Source: Rhodococcus gordoniae
Lineage (GTDB): Bacteria; Actinomycetota; Actinomycetes; Mycobacteriales; Mycobacteriaceae
Assembly (NCBI RefSeq): GCF_001646655.1
Contig: NZ_LPZN01000016.1
Location: forward strand, 1-64,000
DNA: 64,000 bases
Reading direction: 5' to 3'
Every line of letters starts with the position of its first letter. The stretch's first letter is position 1. Below the pieces are notes generated by a model. That model worked only from the letters and a program-made list of their open reading frames with translations. It searched no databases and was not told the origin of the DNA. Shown here piece after piece: positions 40,964-51,838 of the stretch. Made by a program: the position numbers and the translations under genes.

Positions 40964-42496
40964 CTAGTCCATCGTCGGGATGACGAAGTGGTCGGTGTCG
41001 GCGACGTGAGCACCCTCGATGTCGCCTTCCTTGACACCGGAAGGCCAGCGCTGCGTGACCGTCTTCGTCTTGGTGTAGAAGCGGAAGGCGTCGGGGCCGT
41101 GCTGGTTGAGGTCGCCGAAGCCGGAGGCCTTCCAGCCGCCGAAGGTGTAGTAGGCGATCGGCACCGGGATCGGGACGTTGACGCCCACCATGCCGACCTG
41201 GACGCGGTTGGTGAAGTCGCGGGCGGTGTCGCCGTCGCGGGTGAAGATCGCCACGCCGTTGCCGTACTCGTGCTCGGTGGGCAGGGCCAGGGCGTGCTCG
41301 TAGTCACGGGCACGCACGACCGTGAGCACCGGTCCGAAGATCTCTTCCTTGTAGATCGACATGTCGGTGGTGACCTTGTCGAACAGGGTCGCACCGGAGA
41401 AGAAACCGTTCTCGTGGCCCTCGAGAACGAAATCACGCCCGTCGACGACGAGTTCGGCACCTTCGTCCACGCCCTGGGCGATGTAACCGTGGACGCGCTC
41501 GCGGGCGGCGGCGGTCACGAGCGGACCGAAGTCGGCCTTCTCGTCGAAGCTGGTACCGATCCGCAGGTCGGCGATGCGCTCGGTGAGCTTGGCGACGAGC
41601 CGGTCGGCGGTCTCCTCACCGACGGGAACGGCCACCGACAGTGCCATGCAGCGCTCGCCGGCCGATCCGTAGGCGGCACCGACGAGTGCGTCGGCGACCT
41701 GGTCGAGGTCGGCGTCGGGCATGATGATCGCGTGGTTCTTCGCGCCGCCGAAGCACTGTGCGCGCTTGCCGTTCTTGGCGGCCGTCTCGTAGATGTACTG
41801 CGCGATCGGGGTGGAGCCGACGAAGCCGACGGCCTTGATGCGCTTGTCGTTCAGCAGGACGTCGACGGCTTCCTTGTCGCCGTTGACGACGTTGAACACC
41901 CCGGCGGGCAGGCCTGCTTCGAGGAACAGCTCGGCCAGGCGCAGCGGCACCGAGGGGTCGCGCTCGGAGGGCTTGAGCACGAAGGCGTTGCCGGAGACGA
42001 GGGCGGGAGCGGCCTTCCACAGCGGGATCATGGCCGGGAAGTTGAACGGGGTGATGCCCGCGACGACACCGAGGGGCTGACGCATCGAGTACACGTCGAT
42101 GCCGGTGCCGGCGGATTCGGTGTATTCGCCCTTGAGCAGGTGGGGAGCGCCGAGCGCGACCTCGACGACCTCGAGTCCGCGCTGGATGTCGCCCTTCGCG
42201 TCGGGAATCGTCTTACCGTGCTCGCTCGAGAGCATGCGGGCGAGTTCGTCCATGTTGTCCTGGGCGAGCTGGAGGAACCTCATGAGCACGCGGGCCCGCT
42301 TCTGCGGGTTCCACGCCGCCCATTCCTTCTGGGCCACTTCGGCATCGGCGATCGCAGCCTCGACCTCGCTCACGGCGGCGAGGGGTACGCGTGCCTGGAC
42401 GTCGCCGGTGTTGGGGTCGAAGACGTCGGCGTAGCGGCCGGAGGTGCCGCTGACGTGCTGTCCGCCGACGAAGTGGGTCAGTTCTCGAACGCTCAT
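40964..42496 (-). CDS. mmsA: methylmalonate-semialdehyde dehydrogenase (CoA-acylating)
   Basis: Aldehyde dehydrogenase superfamily, 510 residues. It oxidises methylmalonate semialdehyde to propionyl-CoA, CO2 and NADH. Nucleophile Cys283 is in GSAGERCMALS; ITPFNFPAMIPLW and FVGSTPIAQYIYETAA are MmsA-specific segments. First gene of the valine operon; 163 bp of non-coding DNA precede it. Confidence 0.96.
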   Translation of the reverse strand: MSVRELTHFVGGQHVSGTSGRYADVFDPNTGDVQARVPLAAVSEVEAAIADAEVAQKEWAAWNPQKRARVLMRFLQLAQDNMDELARMLSSEHGKTIPDAKGDIQRGLEVVEVALGAPHLLKGEYTESAGTGIDVYSMRQPLGVVAGITPFNFPAMIPLWKAAPALVSGNAFVLKPSERDPSVPLRLAELFLEAGLPAGVFNVVNGDKEAVDVLLNDKRIKAVGFVGSTPIAQYIYETAAKNGKRAQCFGGAKNHAIIMPDADLDQVADALVGAAYGSAGERCMALSVAVPVGEETADRLVAKLTERIADLRIGTSFDEKADFGPLVTAAARERVHGYIAQGVDEGAELVVDGRDFVLEGHENGFFSGATLFDKVTTDMSIYKEEIFGPVLTVVRARDYEHALALPTEHEYGNGVAIFTRDGDTARDFTNRVQVGMVGVNVPIPVPIAYYTFGGWKASGFGDLNQHGPDAFRFYTKTKTVTQRWPSGVKEGDIEGAHVADTDHFVIPTMD

Positions 42497-42583
42497 GTCC
42501 GATCCCGTCCTTTACTGGTGTGCGATGACGTGGGATGTGCGATTTTCGGCGCGAACGGGCTCAGGCCCGAAGTCTTCGCCCAT

Positions 42584-42589
42584 CCTATA
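42584..42589 (-). promoter_or_regulatory. possible -10 of the mmsA operon
   Basis: TATAGG on the minus strand, 88 bp before the mmsA ATG, in the gap 42497-42659. No convincing -35 lies 16-18 bp upstream, so this is tentative. Confidence 0.3.
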
Positions 42590-42659
42590 GTTGGAAGTCC
42601 ACGTATGTCTACCGTCACACCGCACCGGAGCGGCCGGCGCACTTCATGGGGGCTGTATG

Positions 42660-43208
42660 TTAGCCTTCTGCGATCTGCTGTGCCTTCGCGTAGGCGAGAT
42701 GCAGGAAATCCGCACCGGTGAGCGCAGCGAACGACCCCGCCACCAGACGCGTGAAACCCGGAGCATAGACCCGGCCGACGACGAGGGCCGTCACCGTCCA
42801 CAGGTCCAGGCAGAACGGGCACGCCAGCAGTTCCCCGACCGCGTGACGGACCCGCGACGACGTACGGGGCTGCTCCATCACCTCGGCCGGACCACCCGGC
42901 CCGTCGAACTTCGTGAACGGCGCCCGGACCGGGCTGGTCACCGCCGCCTTGCTCACGATCCGGGAGATCTTGTGGCCGGCCAGCGCAGTGACGACGAGGT
43001 CACCGGCATCGGGCCTGGGCAGCGGTCGGCCCCTCTTCGCCGCGACCGCCGAGAGTGCGCCGACGAGGGTGAGATAGATCGACATCAGGACCGCGTAGCC
43101 CCCGAGCGGACGATCCTCGTCGCCCCGATAGGTCTCGACTTCCTCCTTCACGGCATGAACCGCGCGTTCCGCGTGCTCCTTGGCCGACGGCTTCTCGGAT
43201 GTTCCCAT
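42660..43208 (-). CDS. DUF1360 membrane protein
   Basis: A 182-residue protein: polar N-terminus, then hydrophobic segments (YAVLMSIYLTLVGALSAVA; VVTALAGHKISRIVSKAAVTSP; CPFCLDLWTVTALVVGRVY; LVAGSFAALTGADFLHLAYA). The CPFC motif with neighbouring H/D residues is typical of DUF1360. Function unknown. ATG 43208 has GGAGGA 5 nt upstream; upstream in-frame codons are not conserved-looking. Follows the SWIM gene by 112 bp on the same strand. Confidence 0.82.
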   Translation of the reverse strand: MGTSEKPSAKEHAERAVHAVKEEVETYRGDEDRPLGGYAVLMSIYLTLVGALSAVAAKRGRPLPRPDAGDLVVTALAGHKISRIVSKAAVTSPVRAPFTKFDGPGGPAEVMEQPRTSSRVRHAVGELLACPFCLDLWTVTALVVGRVYAPGFTRLVAGSFAALTGADFLHLAYAKAQQIAEG

Positions 43209-43320
43209 GAATCCTCCACTCGAGCGGTTCGCGTGCCGGTGCACGAAGGCCACCCGCATCCTCACCCGGGCAGGCATACCCCCGCGCCCCCTGTCGCAAC
43301 CCGGATCGGAGGGCCGAGGG

Positions 43321-44091
43321 TCAGCGCATGCGGCGGTACAGGTCCCCGAGATCGGTGATACCGCGGATCACCACGGCTTCGTCCGTTCCGCCGGCCCGCA
43401 ACGCGCGGCGCAGGAGCATCGGGTCGAGATCCTCGAGCGCGGGCCGGAACCGCTCCGCCGGCAGGTCGGGCAGCTCGGTGTCGTCGCCGTAGAAGTCCTG
43501 CACCGCGGCCGCGTCGTCGTCGGGCTCGGCCTCGTCGATGCCGCCGATCAGCGTCGCGAGGTCGACCCCCCGAAGCGTCAGCACGGCGAGCGGTTGATCG
43601 TCGACGTGCTCCGCGAGCAGATAGCCGACGGCCGCGGCGTGCTTGCAGGGCCACCCGTCGTCGGGGCACGTGCACTCGAAGTCGAGCTCACCCGCGCGTC
43701 GCGGAAGGAGGGAGGATCCGAGTTCCTCGGGGAGGATGCCCGCGGCCAGCCGGGCCAGCATGCCCGGCGACGAGCGGACCAGCGTCACGAGTTCGCGCAC
43801 CGCATCCTCGTCGAGCGTGCGCACACGTACCACCGAGGTGAACGGGGTGAGCCGACTGCCCTGCACGTCTCCCACGGCCGCGCCCGGTTCGAGTCGCATG
43901 GAGATCACCTGACCGGCGCGCGCGTACGCGCGTCCCCGTGTCAGGCGTCCCTTCTCGGCGAGCTCCTCCATGACGGAGATCAGTTCCTTCGACCACCAGC
44001 TCCGGCCGATCGCGCCACGCTTGGTGCGTGCCTCGATGCCACCGTCGATCCGACGTGCCGTGCCGTAGCGGCGTACATCGCCCCGCGCCAT
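43321..44091 (-). CDS. SWIM zinc-finger protein
   Basis: A 256-residue protein with a SWIM zinc finger of form CxCx6CKH: Cys140, Cys142, Cys149 and His151 (CTCPDDGWPCKH). The N-terminus is basic and contains GRSWWSKELI. SWIM proteins paired with SNF2 helicases are common in actinobacteria and suggest DNA binding. Its ATG directly follows the SNF2 stop (TAG-ATG on adjacent bases here in reverse order of reading), implying coupling. Confidence 0.88.
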   Translation of the reverse strand: MARGDVRRYGTARRIDGGIEARTKRGAIGRSWWSKELISVMEELAEKGRLTRGRAYARAGQVISMRLEPGAAVGDVQGSRLTPFTSVVRVRTLDEDAVRELVTLVRSSPGMLARLAAGILPEELGSSLLPRRAGELDFECTCPDDGWPCKHAAAVGYLLAEHVDDQPLAVLTLRGVDLATLIGGIDEAEPDDDAAAVQDFYGDDTELPDLPAERFRPALEDLDPMLLRRALRAGGTDEAVVIRGITDLGDLYRRMR

Positions 44092-46899
<2,808 letters not shown>

Positions 46900-46948
46900 G
46901 CCCACTATCGTGCCAGCCGCACCCGACCCCGATGGCAGGCTGGGTCCC

Positions 46949-47872
46949 ATGGCACGCGCATACGGCTTCGTGGAGTACGGCGGTCCGGAGACACAGCAGC
47001 TGTTCGACACTCCCGTCCCCTCACCCGGCCCGGGGCAACTCCTCGTGGCGGTCCGGGCCGCGGGTGTGAATCCCGCCGACTGGAAGGTGCGGTCCGGACA
47101 GCGCAGGAACAGTGTCACGGTGCGCTTTCCGGCCGTGCTCGGCCGGGAGGTCGCGGGCGTGGTGGAGGCGGCCGGTCCGGACGCCGGCTTCACGGCGGGC
47201 GACGCCGTCTTCGGAGCCACCGCGGAGGGTCATGGCGGCTACGCCGAGTACACACTCGTCGATGCGCGCGCTGCCGCGCACAAGCCCGGGTCCGTGCCGT
47301 TCGAGGTGGCGGCCACTCTTCCGGTCGCGGCCGGAACGGCCTTCGACATCGTCGAGCACCTCGACATCGTGGACGCGGACACCGTGCTCGTCCTCGGTGC
47401 CGGTGGCGGTGTGGGAACGGCGACCACGCAACTCGCGCACGCCGCGGGCGCCGCCGTGCTCGGCGTGGCGAGTGCGGGGAAACGCGATCTCGTCGAATCG
47501 TGCGGCGGGCTGTGGATCGAATCCGGTGCGGGCTTCGGCGAGCGGGTCGCGGCCGCCGCGGAGCGGTGCGGGGCGGTGACCGCGGTCGTCGATCTCGTCG
47601 GCGGCGACGTGCTGGAACGGGCGGTCGCGCTGACCCGGGCGCCGGAACGGGTCGTGAGTGTCGCCGATCCTTCCCGCGCACAGGTCCTGGGCGGTTCGGG
47701 GATCACCCGGCGACGGACCCGGGCAGTGTTCGAGCAGGTCGCGGAGCTCGTCGAGCGTGGCGTCCTCACGCCTCGCATCGAGCGGACCTTCCCTCTCGGC
47801 GAAGCCGGTCGCGCGCTCGAACTCGTCGAATCCGGGCATGCGGACGGGAAGGTCGTCGTCACTGTGCCCTGA
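46949..47872 (+). CDS. zinc-less MDR quinone oxidoreductase
   Basis: Medium-chain dehydrogenase/reductase, 307 residues, with GroES-like N-terminal domain (NPADWKVRSGQ) and NADPH-binding VLVLGAGGGVGTATTQLA. No structural zinc lobe, so it is of the quinone-oxidoreductase class. Electron acceptor unknown. ATG 46949 starts MARAYGFVEYGGPE; divergent from the SNF2 gene by 49 bp. Confidence 0.9.
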   Translation: MARAYGFVEYGGPETQQLFDTPVPSPGPGQLLVAVRAAGVNPADWKVRSGQRRNSVTVRFPAVLGREVAGVVEAAGPDAGFTAGDAVFGATAEGHGGYAEYTLVDARAAAHKPGSVPFEVAATLPVAAGTAFDIVEHLDIVDADTVLVLGAGGGVGTATTQLAHAAGAAVLGVASAGKRDLVESCGGLWIESGAGFGERVAAAAERCGAVTAVVDLVGGDVLERAVALTRAPERVVSVADPSRAQVLGGSGITRRRTRAVFEQVAELVERGVLTPRIERTFPLGEAGRALELVESGHADGKVVVTVP

Positions 47873-47939
47873 ATCGCTCTGCCGCGAGCGCCCTGTCGGC
47901 GCGGTATGCCAGGATCGCCGCGTGCGTGGGGGGAACGCG

Positions 47940-48629
47940 ATGTGGTGGGTGGTGGCCGTGATCGTCGCGGTGGTGCTGTCCTGGCTGTGGGATCGCACCG
48001 GACCGGGATCCGGGACGGTGCCGGGCAGCCCCGCCCGAGCCGAGGTGCACGCCCTGCTGGCGCAGGTGACGGTGGTCGAGGAGCGGCAGAAGGTGCCCGG
48101 TTATCAGCGGGGATGCGGCGCCGGGGAGCGATGCGTGTTCGGGCCGGCCTGGTCCGACGACCATCCCGGCGCCGGCGGGCACGACGGATGCGACACTCGC
48201 AACAACGTCCTCGCCCGCGACCTCGTCTCACCCACCTTCCGGGCGGGCAGCGACGACTGTGTCGTGATGTCCGGGGTCCTGAACGATCCGTACACCGGGG
48301 CGCGCGTGGAGTTCCGGCGTGCCGAGGCGAACGCCGTGCACATCGACCACATCTATCCTCTCGCCGCGGCATGGGATCTCGGTGCCGCCGGATGGCCCGC
48401 CGACCGCCGGCGCCAGTTCGCGAACGACATCACCTACAACCTCGTCGCCGTCGACGGGCAGGCGAACCTCGACAAGCGCGACGGCACGCCGGCGCGGTGG
48501 TTACCGCCGGCGCCGGGTTACCGCTGCTGGTTCGCGGGACGGTACCTGACCGTGGCGGTGCGCTACGCACTACCGATCACGATCGGCGACCACCGCGCCC
48601 TGATGGGCGCGGCGGAATCGTGCCCGTGA
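47940..48629 (+). CDS. exported or membrane-anchored HNH endonuclease (DUF1524)
   Basis: A 229-residue protein with an N-terminal hydrophobic signal/anchor (MWWVVAVIVAVVLSWLW) and a DUF1524-type HNH domain; the key motif is HIDHIYPL (His134, Asp136, His137) followed by NDITYNLVAVDGQANLDKRD. Several Cys in the N-terminal half (59, 65, 84, 107) suggest disulphides outside the cytoplasm. A nuclease for extracellular DNA is plausible. ATG 47940 has GGGGGGAA upstream; GTG 47925 is an alternative. Confidence 0.87.
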   Translation: MWWVVAVIVAVVLSWLWDRTGPGSGTVPGSPARAEVHALLAQVTVVEERQKVPGYQRGCGAGERCVFGPAWSDDHPGAGGHDGCDTRNNVLARDLVSPTFRAGSDDCVVMSGVLNDPYTGARVEFRRAEANAVHIDHIYPLAAAWDLGAAGWPADRRRQFANDITYNLVAVDGQANLDKRDGTPARWLPPAPGYRCWFAGRYLTVAVRYALPITIGDHRALMGAAESCP

Positions 48630-48741
48630 CCTCTCGCGCGGTTCGCCAGGCCTGTCGGGCAGGAAGGTCGCGCGGGATCCGGTCGGGATGCTCGAGCGAG
48701 AACATCGATGTCTTCGTATGCCGTGGGGCTACGGTGAGGAA

Positions 48742-49560
48742 ATGCTCGAGCGCATCTCCAAGGACACCCGGCTGTGCATCTCGATGTCCGGCCGCCCCAG
48801 CAACATCGGCACCCGCTTCCACAACTACCTCTACGAGGAACTCGATCTCGACTTCGTCTACAAGGCGTTCGCGCCCGTGAACATCGAGGACGCGGTGGCC
48901 GGGATTCGCGGCCTGGGTATTCGCGGAGCCGGTGTATCCATGCCGTTCAAGGAAGCGGTGTTGCCCCTCGTCGACGTGCTGCACGATTCCGCGCGCGCCA
49001 TCGAGTCCGTGAACACGATCGTCAACGACGACGGAGTCCTGCACGCCTACAACACCGACTACCAGGCGGTGAGCGATCTGCTCGTCGAGCACGGTGCCGA
49101 TTCCGCCCTGCCGGTCACGGTGGTGGGCAGCGGTGGAATGGCGAAGGCCGTGACAGCGGCGCTGCGCCACAACGGATTCACCGACGGAACGATCGTCGCC
49201 CGCAACGAGGACACCGGACGGCCCCTCGCGCGCAAGTACGGCTACGAGTGGCGCGCCGACACACGCGACGTCGCGCCCGGTCTGATCGTCAACGCAACCC
49301 CGATCGGGATGGCCGGCGGGGCCGAATCGGGCGACCTGCCCCTCCCCCACGATTTCGTCGCGGCGGCGTCCACGGTCTTCGACGTCGTGGCCGTCCCGCC
49401 GGACACCCCGCTCGTCCGGTTCGCCCGCGAGCACGGCATCCCGGTGATCACGGGCGACGAGGTCATCGCGTTGCAGGCCGCGCTCCAGTTCGAGCTCTAC
49501 ACGGGCGTGACCCCGACGCGCGAGCAGGTGCGCCGCGCGTCGGAGTACTCCCGCTCCTGA
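48742..49560 (+). CDS. shikimate dehydrogenase-like protein
   Basis: A 272-residue AroE-family protein. The catalytic pair Lys70 (GVSMPFKEAV) and Asp106 (NTDYQAV) and Asn91 (SVNTIV) align with shikimate dehydrogenase. The nucleotide loop VVGSGGMAKAV is the AroE form. However, the substrate-binding N-terminus (SMSGRPSNIGTRFHNYLY) differs from the usual NPIGHSKSP, so it may use a shikimate analogue. ATG 48742 with GAGGA 2-6 nt upstream. Single gene. Confidence 0.85.
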   Translation: MLERISKDTRLCISMSGRPSNIGTRFHNYLYEELDLDFVYKAFAPVNIEDAVAGIRGLGIRGAGVSMPFKEAVLPLVDVLHDSARAIESVNTIVNDDGVLHAYNTDYQAVSDLLVEHGADSALPVTVVGSGGMAKAVTAALRHNGFTDGTIVARNEDTGRPLARKYGYEWRADTRDVAPGLIVNATPIGMAGGAESGDLPLPHDFVAAASTVFDVVAVPPDTPLVRFAREHGIPVITGDEVIALQAALQFELYTGVTPTREQVRRASEYSRS

Positions 49561-49682
49561 TCGATCGGTGCCCCGGGGACGGCCCGTCGTCGGACGATCC
49601 CACTCTGTTCGAGGCCGTCGAGCACGACCGTGGTCTCTTCTCCGGAACACGTCTGCGCGTCCCGTTTCCGGCCGGACACCGG

Positions 49683-50522
49683 TCAGCCGCCGGTGGCGAC
49701 CTCCCGTGCCGGATCGGCCGACCACTGCGACCACGAGCCCGGATACAGGGCGGCGTCGATGCCCGCGATCCCGAGTGCGGCGATCTCGTGTGCGGCGTTG
49801 ATACCCGACCCGCAGTACACGGCGACGTCGGTGCGCTTCACGCCGAGCTTCGAGAAGCGGTGCGCGAGCTGATCCGCAGGCAGGAACGAGCCGTCCTGCC
49901 GAAGGTTCTCACCGGTCGGCGCACTGACCGCACCGGGAATGTGGCCCGCGCGGCGGTCCACCGGTTCCTCGGCGCCGCTGTAGCGCGCGTAGGCCCGCGC
50001 GTCGAGCAGAACCCCGTGAGTGGCGAAGGCCGCGGCCTCGTCCGGGCCGATCGTCGGCATGTGACCGGGACTCAACGTCACGTGGCCCGGCTTCCGCTCA
50101 CCGCCCGGGCCCGCGGCGAGCGGGTGTCCGCCGGCGATCCACGCCTGCAGCCCGCCGTCGAGCAACCGCACCTCGGAATGCCCGGCCCAGCGCAACAACC
50201 ACCACGCGCGGGCAGCGGCGAGATCACCGGTGTCGTCGTACGCGACGACGGGCGTTCCGTCGTCGATCCCCCATCGGCGCGCGGCGGCCTGGAAGCGATC
50301 GATGTCGGGCAGCGGATGACGGCCGAGCTCGGGTGCGGGCGGGGCGGCGAGTTCCTCGTCCAGGTCGACGTAGACCGCGCCGCTGATGTGACCTTCGTGG
50401 AATCGGTCCCGTCCGTGCTTGTCGCCGAGTGCCCAGCGGACGTCGAGTATCACCGGAGATCGACCCTGCTCGATCATCTGGGCGAGCTCGACGGTGGTGA
50501 GGAGAACGGCGGTATCGGACAT
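49683..50522 (-). CDS. thiosulfate/3-mercaptopyruvate sulfurtransferase
   Basis: Two rhodanese domains in 279 residues: an inactive N-terminal domain (LDVRWALGDKHGRDRFHEGHI) and an active C-terminal one with Cys237 in VYCGSGINA. The loop CGSGI is typical of mercaptopyruvate sulfurtransferases (CGSGVTA in others). It would move sulfane sulfur to cyanide or a thiol. Converges with the shikimate-dehydrogenase-like gene; the 122 bp between them contain no supported gene. Confidence 0.92.
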   Translation of the reverse strand: MSDTAVLLTTVELAQMIEQGRSPVILDVRWALGDKHGRDRFHEGHISGAVYVDLDEELAAPPAPELGRHPLPDIDRFQAAARRWGIDDGTPVVAYDDTGDLAAARAWWLLRWAGHSEVRLLDGGLQAWIAGGHPLAAGPGGERKPGHVTLSPGHMPTIGPDEAAAFATHGVLLDARAYARYSGAEEPVDRRAGHIPGAVSAPTGENLRQDGSFLPADQLAHRFSKLGVKRTDVAVYCGSGINAAHEIAALGIAGIDAALYPGSWSQWSADPAREVATGG

Positions 50523-50693
50523 GACCCGATCCTGACACGAACCGCAGACGGCGTTCCGGCTTTGGGGCGACACGCCGTGCATGCTGCGACGACCCCCTCG
50601 GCGAACACGCCCCGTACACGTCCGATTCGAGGGTTTTGCGTCTCGGTTCGGGATTGTCGTGAGGGTTGGTCTGATTTGCCGTGCCGAGAGCAC

Positions 50694-50699
50694 TATCGT
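50694..50699 (+). promoter_or_regulatory. -10 element for a probable leaderless transcript
   Basis: TATCGT ends 6 bases before the GTG start of the thioesterase gene, so transcription would begin at the G of the start codon. No ribosome site precedes that GTG. Leaderless mRNAs are common in actinobacteria. Confidence 0.5.
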
Positions 50700-50705
50700 C
50701 GAGAC

Positions 50706-51179
50706 GTGAGCAACCGCCAACCGACGAGCCCAGCCGCCCCGCCTGAGCCGGAGCAGTTCCCGGTGTTGTGGCCCATGCAGACACGTTGGGCCGACAACGA
50801 CCATTACGGCCACGTCAACAACGTCACGTACTACTCGTACTTCGACTCGGCGGTCAACGGGTGGCTCATCTCCACCACCGGTGTCGACATCCGCGAACTC
50901 GACGCGATCGGGGTCGTGGCCGAGACCTCCTGCCGATATCTCGCCGAACTGTCCTTCCCCGACCGCCTCCAGGTCGGATTGGCGGTCGAACGTCTGGGGA
51001 CACAGTCGATCACGTATTCGCTCGCAATCTTCCGGGAATCCGACGACGCGCTGATCGCCGCCGCGACCGGCCGTTTCGTCCACGTCTACGTCGATCCGCA
51101 GACGCGCCGTCCCGTCCCCGTCCCTGACCAGATCCGCAAGGCCGCCGCTCAGCTGGCCACCCCGAGCGCCGGCCGGTAG
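50706..51179 (+). CDS. hot-dog-fold acyl-CoA thioesterase
   Basis: A 157-residue 4HBT-type thioesterase: WADNDHYGHVNNVTYYSYF carries the Asp and His of the active site and is close to that of YbgC/4-hydroxybenzoyl-CoA thioesterases. Acyl substrate unknown. GTG 50706 appears to be leaderless (TATCGT -10 six bases upstream). Converges on the Lrp gene with a 4-bp gap. Confidence 0.88.
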   Translation: MSNRQPTSPAAPPEPEQFPVLWPMQTRWADNDHYGHVNNVTYYSYFDSAVNGWLISTTGVDIRELDAIGVVAETSCRYLAELSFPDRLQVGLAVERLGTQSITYSLAIFRESDDALIAAATGRFVHVYVDPQTRRPVPVPDQIRKAAAQLATPSAGR

Positions 51180-51183
51180 CGGT

Positions 51184-51672
51184 CTAGTCCGTCTCGCCTC
51201 CGCTGCGTCCGGCGGCCCGGGCCAGCAGCGGAGCCGTGCGCTGCGGGACGAGTTCCTGCATGACCAGCGACATGTCCGTGCGCTCGACGCCGCGGATCCT
51301 CAGGATCCGGCCGGCCAGCCGATACAGGTCGTCGGCGTCGCGAGCGACCACCTTGACCGACAGGTCGATCTGCCCGGTCAAACCGTAGACCTCGGTGACC
51401 TCGGGGATCTGGGCGAGCTCGTCGACGACCTCGTCGAGACGGTGCTGATCGACGCGGGTGGCCACGTAGGCGGCGAGCGGGTAGCCCAGGCTCACGGGAT
51501 CGACCCGCCGCTCGAACGATGCGAGCACACCTTCGGCTTCCCATCGGGCCAGGCGCGCCTGGACGGTGTTGCGCGACAGCCCGAGACGATGCGCCAACTC
51601 CACGCCCGTGGCCCGGGGTGTGCGTGCGAGTTCGAGCAGCAGACGCGCGTCGGTCGCATCCAGACTGGTCAT
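51184..51672 (-). CDS. Lrp/AsnC-family regulator, divergent from bkdABC
   Basis: A 162-residue feast/famine regulator: N-terminal HTH (RLGLSRNTVQARLARWEAEGV) and C-terminal RAM/AsnC ligand domain (VYGLTGQIDLSVKVVARD). It is encoded back to back with bkdABC, the arrangement of BkdR-type regulators that sense branched-chain amino acids and activate the bkd operon. The 166-bp divergent region holds two strong dyads. ATG 51672. Confidence 0.92.
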   Translation of the reverse strand: MTSLDATDARLLLELARTPRATGVELAHRLGLSRNTVQARLARWEAEGVLASFERRVDPVSLGYPLAAYVATRVDQHRLDEVVDELAQIPEVTEVYGLTGQIDLSVKVVARDADDLYRLAGRILRIRGVERTDMSLVMQELVPQRTAPLLARAAGRSGGETD

Positions 51673-51705
51673 TCTTCGCAGTCTGCCAGCATCGGGCACC
51701 CGAAA

Positions 51706-51724
51706 ACCGTGCTTTCTGCACGGT
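51706..51724. promoter_or_regulatory. ACCGTGC-N5-GCACGGT dyad (putative Lrp site)
   Basis: A perfect 7-bp inverted repeat, 19 bp long, starts 34 bp from the Lrp start codon in the divergent Lrp-bkdA region. Size suits an Lrp/AsnC dimer. Confidence 0.55.
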
Positions 51725-51758
51725 CCCGGCCGAATCGATTGCGCATACGCGACGCACC

Positions 51759-51790
51759 CGGATGATGTGAGGTACGGCACACATCATCCG
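51759..51790. promoter_or_regulatory. 11-bp inverted repeat before bkdA
   Basis: CGGATGATGTG and CACATCATCCG are exact reverse complements separated by 10 bp; the centre is about 65 bp before the bkdA start. It could be a regulator site with half-sites two turns apart or a leader hairpin. Confidence 0.55.
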
Positions 51791-51838
51791 TTCGTGCCTC
51801 ACGAGGGCACGCCGGATCCGCACCGACGAGGTGATCCG

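Noticed and set aside
49497-49679. A 60-codon minus-strand frame between the shikimate-dehydrogenase-like and sulfurtransferase genes
   Set aside because: No ribosome site or recognisable family, and half of it is antisense to the first gene.
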